Source of the DNA: Pelomonas cellulosilytica
Lineage (GTDB): Bacteria; Pseudomonadota; Gammaproteobacteria; Burkholderiales; Burkholderiaceae_C
Length of the DNA stretch: 64,000 nt
Reading direction: 5' to 3'
NCBI RefSeq assembly: GCF_021353265.1
Contig: NZ_JAJTWU010000003.1
Location: 248,001 to 312,000, forward strand
The notes beneath the pieces are model-generated. The model ran no database searches. It was not told where the DNA came from and saw only the letters and a list, made by a program, of their open reading frames with translations. Of this stretch, positions 7,542 to 16,073 are shown piece by piece. Both the position numbers and the translations under genes were made by a program. How positions within the stretch are numbered: position 1 is the stretch's first letter; each line of letters starts with the position of its first letter.

Positions 7542-9451
7542 GCGAGCGTGACCCATGGCCCGGTCAGGCCGTCCAGATCGCAGTCCCACAGCGCCTGCGC
7601 GTCCAAGCCGTCGATGACACCCTCGCCATAGACCTGCAGCGACAGGCTGCGCAGCATGATGACCATGCCGCGCACGAACGCGGCCCGGCCAGCCTCGCCG
7701 GCGACACCCAGCAGCACGGAGGCGTCGAGCTTCACGTAGTCCAGGCCCGCCTGGTAGAGCCGCTCCACATGCGCCAGGCCGGCGCCGGCATGCTCCAGGC
7801 CCACCTTCACGCCCAGCGGACGCAGCTGGCGCCCCAGCTCCAGCAGGCGGTCGAAATGCTCGGTGGCAGCGGCCTCCGCCAGGTCCAGCAGCAGGTGGCG
7901 CGAAGCCTGCGGCGCGCCGGCCAGCAGGTCGCGCAGCTGCGGCAGGAAGCCGGCATCGCCCAGCGAGGCTGGAGCGACGTTGATGCAGCGCGGCTGACCG
8001 TCCGCCGACGAGGCCCGAAGCGCCAGCCCCACCGCGAAGAGGTCGAGCTGAGCCGTCAGCCGCGCTCGCAGGGCCAGCGGCAGCCACACCGAGGCGGTCG
8101 CCGGCTCGCCGTCCAGTTCCAGTTGCAGCGGGCACTCCAGGTGCAGCAGCCGGCCCGCGCGGTCACGCACCGGGTACTCGGCGAGCCGGCCGCGCCGATC
8201 GGCAACGGCCTCCTGCAACTCGGTGCGCCAGCGGCCCTCACCCTGCGCGCGGCCCACGCCCGGCGCCGCGACGATCTCCAGAACGAAGCCGCCGCGCGAT
8301 TCTCCCAGGTGCTCGGCCCGCGCCAGCGCGGCATCGGCCTCGCCCAGCCAGACGCTGCTGGGCTGGTCGCGCGGCAGCTCGATGGCCCCGAGCGCCACCT
8401 GCACGCCCGGGCCGAAGGCCGGCAGACTGGCACGCAACGCATCGGCCAGCGCATGGGCCGTCTCGGCGGCCACGCCCTGCGCGGGCAGCCACAGCGCGAA
8501 GTCGGCACCGTTGAGGCGGCCGACACGGCAGCCGGCGACGGACTCCGGATAGGCGCGCAGCGCGGTGACCACCGTCTGCAGCACATCGTCCACCGCACCG
8601 CGCCCCAGCCGCTGGTTGAGGCCGGCCAGGTCGCGCAGCCGAACGAGCACGAGGCCGGCCACCGCCGGACCGTCGTCGCGCAGCAAGGCGGCTTCAAGCT
8701 CGGCCAGGAAGTGGGCCCGCGTCGACACACCGGTCAGCGGGTCGTGGTGCACCTGCTCGCGCAGCACGAGGAGCTGGCTGGCCTGGGCCTCGAACAACTC
8801 TCGCACGCGCTGCACCATGGCGTTCATCGCACGGGTGAGGCGCTGCAGCTCGGGCACACGCGGCTCGCTCACGAGGCCGTAGCTGCCCGCCAGCACGCCC
8901 TCGGCCTGGGCCACGGCGGCATCGAGCGGGCGGCGGATGCGCCGCAACCCGACCCAGGCCACGGCCAGCGCGACGGCGCCCACGACCAGCAGCCAGGCCA
9001 GCAGCTGGCGCGTGGCCAGCCACAGCGCATCGTGCGCGTAGCTGGACTGGCTCTTCAACTCGACCGAGCCGATGGCGTTCCAGCCGCTGGACACCTGGGC
9101 CACGCCGGCCGGCACATCGATGGCCACGAACTGGACGAACCAGGCTGGCGCCTGCCCGGGCCGGGCGCCGCCGGCACGCTCGAACATGGTGCGCCCCTGC
9201 GCATCACGCCAGCGGACGAACTCGTAGGCGCCGGTGTCGAACTGTGCCGAGACGAGCAGGCGGATCAGCTCGCCGTCCCCATGCTGCTGGGATAGCGCCA
9301 GGGCAAGCGCCTGGGCGTTGTCGGCGTTCTTCAGCTCCAGCTGCGTCTGCATCAGCTGCCGGGCCGACAGCGTCGACACGCCGACCGCGCCCACCAGCGC
9401 GGCCAGCACCACGCCCAGCACGAGCCAGGCGATCTGACGCATCAACGACAT
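7529..9451 (-). CDS. lapD: LapD-like degenerate GGDEF-EAL c-di-GMP receptor, inner membrane
   Basis: 640-aa inner-membrane protein predicted to sense cytoplasmic c-di-GMP and hold the periplasmic protease LapG. It has an N-terminal membrane segment (about 8-28), a periplasmic LapD/MoxY-type sensor domain (to about 150), a second membrane segment (WLLVVGAVALAVAWVGL), a HAMP-like region, then GGDEF and EAL modules. Both enzyme signatures are decayed: the GGDEF site reads RLNGADF, and the EAL region begins LLHLECPLQ with no EAL triad or intact metal ligands. A binding rather than catalytic role fits LapD. The gene is 22 bases downstream of lapG on the same strand. The large adhesin and its type I exporter expected for this pathway are not in the window. 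Confidence 0.87.
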   Translation of the reverse strand: MSLMRQIAWLVLGVVLAALVGAVGVSTLSARQLMQTQLELKNADNAQALALALSQQHGDGELIRLLVSAQFDTGAYEFVRWRDAQGRTMFERAGGARPGQAPAWFVQFVAIDVPAGVAQVSSGWNAIGSVELKSQSSYAHDALWLATRQLLAWLLVVGAVALAVAWVGLRRIRRPLDAAVAQAEGVLAGSYGLVSEPRVPELQRLTRAMNAMVQRVRELFEAQASQLLVLREQVHHDPLTGVSTRAHFLAELEAALLRDDGPAVAGLVLVRLRDLAGLNQRLGRGAVDDVLQTVVTALRAYPESVAGCRVGRLNGADFALWLPAQGVAAETAHALADALRASLPAFGPGVQVALGAIELPRDQPSSVWLGEADAALARAEHLGESRGGFVLEIVAAPGVGRAQGEGRWRTELQEAVADRRGRLAEYPVRDRAGRLLHLECPLQLELDGEPATASVWLPLALRARLTAQLDLFAVGLALRASSADGQPRCINVAPASLGDAGFLPQLRDLLAGAPQASRHLLLDLAEAAATEHFDRLLELGRQLRPLGVKVGLEHAGAGLAHVERLYQAGLDYVKLDASVLLGVAGEAGRAAFVRGMVIMLRSLSLQVYGEGVIDGLDAQALWDCDLDGLTGPWVTLAPGA

Positions 9452-9473
9452 GTCGCTCCCCTCATCTTCAGTC

Positions 9474-10145
9474 TCACAAGAAGCCCTCTGCGCGAGCTTT
9501 GGCCACCAGGTCCCGCCACAGCGACAAGCGTGCCAGCGGATCGCCCGCCTGCACCGCCCCCACGCCCTGCCATAAACCCTCGGTATTGAAGCTGAACACG
9601 GGCGTGAGGTCCGGCCGCTGGGATGCGGGCAGGACCTCGGGCCGCAGGTTGTCGAGGATCAGCGGCTCGGCGCCCGGCTGGGCATAGTAGGCCAGCACCA
9701 TGTGTGCCAGCGACTGTCCGTCCAGCCGAGCCCTGACGTACACCATGCGCAGCCGCGCTGTCGGCACGCCGCTGGCGGCCAGGCTGAAGTACTTGGCCGC
9801 CGCGTAGTCCTCGCAGTCGCCGGCGCGTTTGTCCAGCCCCTCCAGCGGCGAGGCCCAGTAGTCCGGCACGCCCCAGGTGACCGTATCGTCCCTGAAGGCC
9901 AGGCGCCGGTTGAAGAACTCGTTGACGTCTCGCAGCCGCAGGGACTCCTCTTCCGTGCCACTGCGCTCGATCAGCTGCACGAGCGCCTGGGCCTGCTCCG
10001 CAACGCGGGGGCCGCGACGCGCGGCGGCCTCCAGCACGCGGCTGGCGTCATAGGCCGCGGCGGCCAGCCAGGGCAGCACCATGAGCGCCACCAGCCACCA
10101 GCGGCGCCGGCTCGGAGCGGCAAGACAGGTCGTGGAAATGGGCAA
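9474..10145 (-). CDS. lapG: LapG-like periplasmic cysteine protease (bacterial transglutaminase-like)
   Basis: 223-aa BTLCP-family protease that in characterised systems cleaves a giant surface adhesin to release biofilm cells when LapD is not bound to c-di-GMP. The signal peptide has a basic start (PSRRRWW) followed by LVALMVLPWLAAAAY. The likely catalytic triad is Cys111 (AGDCEDYA), His148 (SLAHMVLAYY) and Asp165 (LILDNLRP). The frame opens at a TTG (10145); no ATG gives a better signal peptide, so a TTG start is the best reading but is uncertain. It heads a two-gene operon with lapD and is divergent from the HDOD gene. Confidence 0.88.
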   Translation of the reverse strand: MPISTTCLAAPSRRRWWLVALMVLPWLAAAAYDASRVLEAAARRGPRVAEQAQALVQLIERSGTEEESLRLRDVNEFFNRRLAFRDDTVTWGVPDYWASPLEGLDKRAGDCEDYAAAKYFSLAASGVPTARLRMVYVRARLDGQSLAHMVLAYYAQPGAEPLILDNLRPEVLPASQRPDLTPVFSFNTEGLWQGVGAVQAGDPLARLSLWRDLVAKARAEGFL

Positions 10146-10220
10146 GATTGACGGCGCTCAGCGTTCAATTCACTGTACCCGCGCGCCCTGCGGTGCCAGG
10201 GCCTCTAAGATTTTCGAATC

Positions 10221-11117
10221 ATGCAGAACCCGGCACCTTCCCACGCCAGCCCGAGCCGTACGCAACGGATCCGGGACGACATCGACCAGTCCCGGCGCCG
10301 CGGCCCGTTGCAGCACATCCAGATCCCACCCTGCCCGGAACTGCTGGTGCAGTTGCAGAAGGCACTGGCCGAGCCAGAGCCCGACCTCACCGCGGTCAGC
10401 CGCATCGCCTCCAGCGATGTGGCCATGGCCGCGACGCTGCTGCGCGTGGCCAACGGCCCGCTGTTCAAGCCCGTGGGCCATCCTTGCGTCACCGTAGGTC
10501 AGGCCATGACGCGCATCGGCCTGAACGAGAGCGTGGCCGTGATGACCGGCTTCCTCGCCCGCCATGCGATCACCGCGAACGCGCCGCAGCTGTCGCGTTT
10601 CTGGGAGCGCAGCACCAAGCGGGCCATCGCGATGGCGACGATCGCGCGCGAGCTGCCGGGCCTGTCGCCCGACCTGGCGCACAGCTTCGGCCTGTTCCTA
10701 CATGTGGGCATGCCGGTGCTGCTGCAGAGCGTGCGCGGCTATGCGTCGACGATGGTGGAGGCCGGCGCACGCATTGACCGGCCCTTCATCGCGACGGAAA
10801 ACGCCAATCACAAGACCGACCATGCCGTCGTCGGCGCCCTCGTCGTGCGCGTGTGGAACCTGGCCCCCACGCTGATGACGGCCATCCGGCTGCACCACGA
10901 CTACACCGCGCTGGGTCACGCCGACATCGACCCCGAGATCCACACGCTGATCGCCGTGGGCCTGATTGCCGAGCACCTGATGCGCCGCAATGAGGGCCTG
11001 CCCGAGGATGCCGACTGGGCGAGCCATCACCAGGCGGCGATGGACTGGCTGCACATCGGCCAGGAGGAACTGGCCCACTGGGAAGAAGCCGTCATCACGC
11101 AGTTCGACGCTGCGTGA
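10221..11117 (+). CDS. HDOD-domain protein
   Basis: 298-aa cytoplasmic protein with an HDOD domain over about residues 30-230, a catalytically dead relative of HD phosphohydrolases linked to signalling, chemotaxis or stress. Visible signatures are LQKALAEPEPDLTAVSRIASSDVAMAATLLRVAN near the start and the AIRLHHDY segment later. The exact output is unknown. It is divergent from lapG, so a shared c-di-GMP/biofilm context is possible but only inferred. It ends in a GTGA overlap with the following gene. Confidence 0.85.
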   Translation: MQNPAPSHASPSRTQRIRDDIDQSRRRGPLQHIQIPPCPELLVQLQKALAEPEPDLTAVSRIASSDVAMAATLLRVANGPLFKPVGHPCVTVGQAMTRIGLNESVAVMTGFLARHAITANAPQLSRFWERSTKRAIAMATIARELPGLSPDLAHSFGLFLHVGMPVLLQSVRGYASTMVEAGARIDRPFIATENANHKTDHAVVGALVVRVWNLAPTLMTAIRLHHDYTALGHADIDPEIHTLIAVGLIAEHLMRRNEGLPEDADWASHHQAAMDWLHIGQEELAHWEEAVITQFDAA

Positions 11118-11692
11118 TCCCGCCGATGCGGCTGCCGCGGCTGCGCGCGCTGGTGCTGGCCGTCATGGTGCTGGGCACCGCCGCCGCGCTGGCGTGGTGG
11201 ATCTTCGGTCCGTCGGGTGTCGCCGTAGAGCTCACCCGCCGCACGTGGCGCATGGAGATCCTCGTCGAGCGGCTGCGTGCCGAGACCGGCTCGGACTGGT
11301 GCGACGAGCTGCCGGAAGGCGCTTTCGACATCACCCGCCGCGTCATGGCCGACCCGAAAGGCCGGCGCGCCGAGCCCGGCGAGCATTGCCGCTACACCGT
11401 GCTGGCCTGGAGACGCAGCTGGATCGTCAAGAGCGAAGGCGGCCCCGCCGACCGCCCCGACTGGCCGCGCCCGCCGCTGCGCATGGCGCCGCCGGGCCAG
11501 CCGGGCAGCGAACGGCTGGGCCGGCGCGAGGCGTTCTACGAGGTCGAGCTGCGTGACCGGGCGGACCACGCGTGGGTCTGCCGCGTGACGCCGGAGCGCT
11601 GGGCCGAATTGCGCGAGGGCATGCGATTTCGCATCCCGGTAGACCGCTTCGGCACCGCAGACTGCCCACGCATGTACCCGTCACGCATCTGA
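11114..11692 (+). CDS. Hypothetical membrane-anchored protein
   Basis: I do not recognise this 192-aa protein. A GTG at 11114 overlaps the HDOD stop as GTGA; an ATG at 11126 (MRLPRLRALV) would remove four residues and is equally plausible. It has a basic N-terminus, one hydrophobic segment (about 10-32, LVLAVMVLGTAAALAWWIFGP) and a charged, Arg/Pro-rich remainder with cysteines at DWCDELP, GEHCRYTV, AWVCRVT and TADCPRMY. The four spaced cysteines suggest periplasmic disulfides. It lies 4 bases from the convergent hydrolase gene. Expression with the HDOD gene is likely from the overlap; function is unknown. Confidence 0.65.
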   Translation: MIPPMRLPRLRALVLAVMVLGTAAALAWWIFGPSGVAVELTRRTWRMEILVERLRAETGSDWCDELPEGAFDITRRVMADPKGRRAEPGEHCRYTVLAWRRSWIVKSEGGPADRPDWPRPPLRMAPPGQPGSERLGRREAFYEVELRDRADHAWVCRVTPERWAELREGMRFRIPVDRFGTADCPRMYPSRI

Positions 11693-11696
11693 ACTC

Positions 11697-12560
11697 TCAA
11701 GGCTGGGGCTTGAGCGAGTCGAGCATGGCCCGCCACAGCGGTGCGTAAGACGGGTTGACGATGCCGTCGCCATGCGGCTGGCGCGCGACGACGGGCAGGT
11801 CCAGCGCATGCACCTGCATGGGCGGTATAGCGAGCGCGGCATACACGTCGGCCAGCAGGTCAGCCTGCGCCTCGCGGACGTTGTAGGTGGCCTGCCAACG
11901 GGCTGGCGGCGTGGCGCTGGGCAGCCGATACCAGCGGGCCGGCGCGCCGTTCGGCTCGCGGTCCCAACCGCCGGAAAACATCATGACACCCGCCACGGCC
12001 CGCGTCTTCGCCAGGTAGGCCGCCATGCCGCCGCCCTGGGACTGGCCGGCCAGCACGATGCGGCTCCAGCGAGGCTCGTCGCCGTCGAGGTAGCTCGCCC
12101 ACTGGCCTTCGGGATCCTGCGCGGCGAGGTACCTCAACAGCCTCGTGAGGCGCGGCACGATCGCATCCTCCGGGCGGTCTGCGATCGGCGCCGACGGGGC
12201 ATCACCCCAGACGCGCTGCTGGCGGAAGGCGGCCGCGCAGGCCGGGTGGGCACGCAGCCGGGGGCCGACGCAAACCTGCGACACCGCCTCGCCGTCCAGA
12301 TAGGACAGGCCGACGAGCCGGAAGCCCGCGTCCCGCACCGCCTGGAACAACGCCTTGTGCGCGGCATCCGCGCGACCGTGCGTGCCGGGCAGCCAGACCC
12401 ACAGCGGCTCTGCGAGCGTGGGGTCGTAGACGACGGTGTGCGGCGGCTCGTCGCCGCCGAGGCGCGCATCCGTCGCCTGCGGCGGCACCGCCACGGCGCG
12501 CTGCTCGGCCTGCGCCTGCAGTGCCAGCAGCACCGCCGCGAGCACGAGCAGGCGCCTCAT
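11697..12560 (-). CDS. Secreted alpha/beta-hydrolase-like protein
   Basis: 287-aa protein with a short signal peptide (LLVLAAVLLALQAQAEQ) and an alpha/beta-hydrolase fold signature: WVWLPGTHG as the first strand and loop, and a nucleophile elbow GQSQGGGMAAYLA (GXSXG) at the centre. A late His within QPHGDGIVNP could complete the triad. It resembles BPSS1187-type uncharacterised Burkholderiales hydrolases; the substrate is unknown. It starts 8 bases after lpdA on the same strand, so read-through from the pyruvate dehydrogenase operon is likely, although no metabolic link is apparent. Confidence 0.75.
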   Translation of the reverse strand: MRRLLVLAAVLLALQAQAEQRAVAVPPQATDARLGGDEPPHTVVYDPTLAEPLWVWLPGTHGRADAAHKALFQAVRDAGFRLVGLSYLDGEAVSQVCVGPRLRAHPACAAAFRQQRVWGDAPSAPIADRPEDAIVPRLTRLLRYLAAQDPEGQWASYLDGDEPRWSRIVLAGQSQGGGMAAYLAKTRAVAGVMMFSGGWDREPNGAPARWYRLPSATPPARWQATYNVREAQADLLADVYAALAIPPMQVHALDLPVVARQPHGDGIVNPSYAPLWRAMLDSLKPQP

Positions 12561-12568
12561 GGCCCGCC

Positions 12569-14386
12569 CTACTTGCGCTTGGCCGGCGGCACGTCCGTGC
12601 AGGAGCCGTGCGCCACTTCCGCGGCCATGCCGAGGCTCTCGCCCAGCGTCGGGTGCGGGTGGATGGTCTTGCCGATGTCCACGGCATCAGCGCCCATCTC
12701 GATGGCCAGCGCGATCTCGCCGATCATGTCGCCGGCATGTGTGCCGACGATGCCGCCGCCGATGATGCGGTGGCTTTCCTCGTCGAAGATCAGCTTGGTG
12801 AAGCCCTCGTCGCGGCCGTTGGCGATCGCACGACCCGAGGCCGTCCACGGGAACAGGCCCTTGGTGAACTTGATGCCCTTGGCCTTGGCCTCGTCCTCAG
12901 TCATGCCCACCCAGGCTACCTCGGGGTCCGTGTAGGCCACGCTCGGGATCACGCGGGCGTCGAACTGGCTCTTGGCGAGCTTGTCGTCGCCCAGCAGTTC
13001 ACCGGCGATGACCTCCGCCGCCACATGGCCCTCATGCACCGCCTTGTGGGCCAGCATCGGCTGGCCGACGATGTCGCCAATGGCGAACACGCTGGGCACA
13101 TTGGTACGCATCTGCACGTCGACGGGGATAAAGCCGCGGTCGCCGACGATGACGCCGGCGTTCTCGGCGCCGATCTTCTTGCCGTTGGGCGTGCGGCCTA
13201 CGGCCTGCAGCACGAGGTCGTAGCGCTGAGGCTCCTTCGGGGCGCCCTCGCCTTCGAAGGTCACGTAGATGCCGTCCGGCTTGGCTTCGGCGGCGACCGT
13301 CTTCGTGTTCAACATGATGTTGTCGAAGCGGTTCTGGTTGAACTTCTGCCAGACCTTGACGAGGTCGCGGTCCGCGCCGGTCATCAGCGTGGGCAGCATC
13401 TCGACGACGTCCAGACGCGCGCCGAGCGTGGAGTACACCGTGCCCATTTCGAGGCCGATGATGCCGCCGCCGACGATGAGCATCTTCTGCGGCTTGACCT
13501 GCATCTCCAGCGCGCCGGTCGAGTCGACGATGCGCGGGTCGTTGGGCAGGAAGGGCAGGCGCACGGCCTGCGAGCCGGCCGCGATGATGAGGCGCTTGAA
13601 CGCCACGGTCTGCGCCGCGCCGGTCTTGGCCTGGCCGACAGCGCCTTCGGTCGCCTCGACCCTCAGGTGCTGCGCGTCCACAACCGTGCCGACGCCGCGC
13701 AGCACGGTCACCTTGCGCATCTTGGCCATGGCAGCAAGGCCGCCGGTCAGCTTGCCGGTGACCTTGTTCTTGTGCGCGCGCAGCTTGTCGATATCCACGG
13801 TGGGCTCACCGAAGGCCACGCCGAGGTCGGCCATGTGGCTGACCTCGTCCATCACGGCAGCCACGTGCAGCAGCGCCTTGGACGGGATGCAGCCGACGTT
13901 CAGGCACACGCCGCCCAGCGTCGCATAGCGCTCGACCACAGCGACCTTCAGACCGAGGTCGGCGGCGCGGAAGGCAGCCGAGTAGCCGCCGGGGCCGCCG
14001 CCGAGGACGACGACATCGAATGCCTGGTCGGCGCTGCCGCTGTAGGTGGCAGCCGCAGGAGCCGCAACCGGTGCCGCTGCAGTCGGGGCAGAGGCAGAGG
14101 CAGGGGCCGGTGCAGGCGCTGCCGGAGCGGGCGCCGGCGCGGCTGCACCCGCCGCTTCCAGCGACAGGATGACCGAGCCCTTGCTGACCTTGTCGCCCAG
14201 CTTGACCTTGAGCTCCTTGACGACGCCTGCAGACGACGACGGGATCTCCATCGACGCCTTGTCGCTCTCGACGGTGATCAGGCTCTGCTCGACCTTGACG
14301 GTGTCGCCAGGCTTGACCAGTACCTCGATGACGCCGACTTCGTCGAAGTCGCCGATGTCGGGAACTTGAACTTCAATGAGTGCCAT
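12569..14386 (-). CDS. lpdA: Dihydrolipoyl dehydrogenase (E3) with N-terminal lipoyl domain
   Basis: E3 of the pyruvate dehydrogenase complex: re-oxidises dihydrolipoamide on E2 with FAD and passes electrons to NAD+. At 605 aa it is longer than a plain E3 (about 470) because of an N-terminal lipoyl domain (1-78, lipoyl Lys43 in ESDKASM) and an Ala/Pro linker. The E3 core has the FAD motif [14 protein letters not shown], the redox disulfide [13 protein letters not shown], an NAD-binding [10 protein letters not shown], and the C-terminal catalytic HPHPTLGES. The lipoyl domain is nearly identical in DNA to those of aceF. It lies 15 bases downstream of aceF. Confidence 0.97.
   Translation of the reverse strand: MALIEVQVPDIGDFDEVGVIEVLVKPGDTVKVEQSLITVESDKASMEIPSSSAGVVKELKVKLGDKVSKGSVILSLEAAGAAAPAPAPAAPAPAPASASAPTAAAPVAAPAAATYSGSADQAFDVVVLGGGPGGYSAAFRAADLGLKVAVVERYATLGGVCLNVGCIPSKALLHVAAVMDEVSHMADLGVAFGEPTVDIDKLRAHKNKVTGKLTGGLAAMAKMRKVTVLRGVGTVVDAQHLRVEATEGAVGQAKTGAAQTVAFKRLIIAAGSQAVRLPFLPNDPRIVDSTGALEMQVKPQKMLIVGGGIIGLEMGTVYSTLGARLDVVEMLPTLMTGADRDLVKVWQKFNQNRFDNIMLNTKTVAAEAKPDGIYVTFEGEGAPKEPQRYDLVLQAVGRTPNGKKIGAENAGVIVGDRGFIPVDVQMRTNVPSVFAIGDIVGQPMLAHKAVHEGHVAAEVIAGELLGDDKLAKSQFDARVIPSVAYTDPEVAWVGMTEDEAKAKGIKFTKGLFPWTASGRAIANGRDEGFTKLIFDEESHRIIGGGIVGTHAGDMIGEIALAIEMGADAVDIGKTIHPHPTLGESLGMAAEVAHGSCTDVPPAKRK
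14248..14308 (-). repeat. Lipoyl-domain DNA repeat, copy in lpdA
   Basis: This 61-base stretch encoding the lipoyl-lysine region is identical base for base to 15571-15631 in aceF. Similarity extends to both sides across the domain. It points to duplication kept uniform by recombination. Confidence 0.9.
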
Positions 14387-14401
14387 GAGTTCAGCTCCTT
14401 C

Positions 14402-16054
14402 TTACAGCGCGATCCGACGGAAATCGGCGAGCAGGCTGGCGAAGTAGACGTTGAAGCGCGCGGCCGCGGCGCCGTCGATGACGCGGTGGTCCCAGCTCAA
14501 GCTGAGCGGCAGCATCAGGCGCGGCACGAACTGCTTGCCGTCCCACACTGGCTCCATCGAGCTCTTGCACACGCCCATGATCGCCACTTCCGGCGCGTTG
14601 ATGATGGGTGTGAAGTACTTGCCGCCAATGCCGCCCAGCGACGAAATCGAGAAGCAGCCGCCGGTCATGTCGGCCGGGCCCAACTTGCCGTCGCGCGCCT
14701 TCTTGGCCAGCTCGGACATCTCCTGGCTGATCTGGAAGATGCCCTTCTTGTCGGCGTCCTTGATGACGGGCACGACTAGGCCGTTGGGCGTGTCTGCCGC
14801 GAAGCCGATGTGGAAGTAGTTCTTGAGGACGAGCGTGTCGCCATCCAGCGAGCTGTTGAACTCGGGGAACTTCTTCAGCGCCGCAACGGCCGCCTTGATC
14901 ATGAACGCGAGCATCGTGACCTTGATGCCTGCCTTCTCGTTTTCCTTGTTCAGCTGAACGCGGAAGGCTTCGAGCTCAGTGATGTCCGCATCGTCGTGAT
15001 TCGTCACGTGCGGGATGACGACCCAGTTGCGGTGCAGGTTGGCGCCCGAGATCTTCTTGATGCGGGACAGCTCCTTGCGCTCGACAGGTCCGAACTTCTC
15101 GAAGTCAACCTTGGGCCAGGCGAGCACATTCAGGCCGGCACCACCAGCGCCCGCGGCCGCTGCAGGTGCGGCGGCCTTCTGCGCGACGGTCTGGACCTTT
15201 CCGCCCATGACGGCCTTGACGAAGCCCTGTACGTCACCCTCGACGATGCGGCCCTTCGCACCGGAGCCCTTGACCTCTTCCAGCGGCACGCCCAGCTCGC
15301 GCGCCAGCTTGCGGATGCTGGGCGATGCGTGCGGCAGCTTGCCGGTGGGCGCGGTGGGCTGGTGCGGCGGCAGCGCGGCGGTCGGCACCGTCTTGGACTC
15401 GGCAGGCGCAGCCACCGGCGCGGCGGCGGGCGCCGCCTGCGCAGGTGCTGCGGCCGGGACGGCCACGCCGCCGGCGCTCTTCACGCGGGCCAGCGGCGTG
15501 CCCTTGCTGACCTTGTCGCCGATCTTGACCAGCAGCTCCTCGACGACACCGGCCGTCGAAGACGGAATTTCCATCGACGCCTTGTCGCTCTCGACGGTGA
15601 TCAGGCTCTGCTCGACCTTGACGGTGTCGCCGGCCTTCACGAGCAGCTCGATGACGGCCACTTCGTCGAAGTCGCCGATGTCGGGCACTTCGACGGTAAC
15701 CGACCCGCCCGTCGCAGGCGCGGGTGCGGCAGCAGCAGGCGCCGGCGCGGGAGCCGGTGCAGCAGCGGCCGGCGCAGGTGACGCAGCAGTAGGTGCAGGC
15801 GCTGCCGCGGCAGCACCTTCGGCTTCTACCAGCACCACGACGCTGCCTTCGCTGACCTTGTCGCCGACGGCAACCTTGATCTCCTTGACGACGCCGGCCG
15901 TCGACGACGGAATCTCCATCGATGCCTTGTCGCTCTCGACGGTGATCAGGCTCTGCTCCACCTTGATGGTGTCGCCGACCTTGACCAGCACCTCGATGAC
16001 GCCGACCTCGTCGAAATCGCCGATGTCCGGAACCTTGACTTCAACCAATGCCAT
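14402..16054 (-). CDS. aceF: Pyruvate dehydrogenase E2, dihydrolipoyllysine acetyltransferase
   Basis: E2 core of the complex; transfers acetyl from lipoyl to CoA. 550 aa with two lipoyl domains (about 1-78 with Lys43, and about 120-195 with the same ESDKASM motif), Ala/Pro-rich linkers, a peripheral subunit-binding domain (about 240-275, [13 protein letters not shown]) and a catalytic domain ending in SWDHRVIDG, with catalytic His523 and Asp527. The start at 16054 is 19 bases after aceE. The two lipoyl domains plus the one on lpdA give three swinging-arm copies across the operon. Confidence 0.97.
   Translation of the reverse strand: MALVEVKVPDIGDFDEVGVIEVLVKVGDTIKVEQSLITVESDKASMEIPSSTAGVVKEIKVAVGDKVSEGSVVVLVEAEGAAAAAPAPTAASPAPAAAAPAPAPAPAAAAPAPATGGSVTVEVPDIGDFDEVAVIELLVKAGDTVKVEQSLITVESDKASMEIPSSTAGVVEELLVKIGDKVSKGTPLARVKSAGGVAVPAAAPAQAAPAAAPVAAPAESKTVPTAALPPHQPTAPTGKLPHASPSIRKLARELGVPLEEVKGSGAKGRIVEGDVQGFVKAVMGGKVQTVAQKAAAPAAAAGAGGAGLNVLAWPKVDFEKFGPVERKELSRIKKISGANLHRNWVVIPHVTNHDDADITELEAFRVQLNKENEKAGIKVTMLAFMIKAAVAALKKFPEFNSSLDGDTLVLKNYFHIGFAADTPNGLVVPVIKDADKKGIFQISQEMSELAKKARDGKLGPADMTGGCFSISSLGGIGGKYFTPIINAPEVAIMGVCKSSMEPVWDGKQFVPRLMLPLSLSWDHRVIDGAAAARFNVYFASLLADFRRIAL
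15571..15631 (-). repeat. Lipoyl-domain DNA repeat, second copy in aceF
   Basis: Identical over 61 bases to the lpdA copy at 14248-14308. It encodes the lipoyl attachment segment of the inner lipoyl domain of E2. Confidence 0.9.
15916..15976 (-). repeat. Lipoyl-domain DNA repeat, first copy in aceF
   Basis: Differs from the other two copies at three of 61 bases. It encodes the outer lipoyl domain of E2. Confidence 0.88.
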
Positions 16055-16073
16055 GTTCTTGTCTCCCCGAGGC

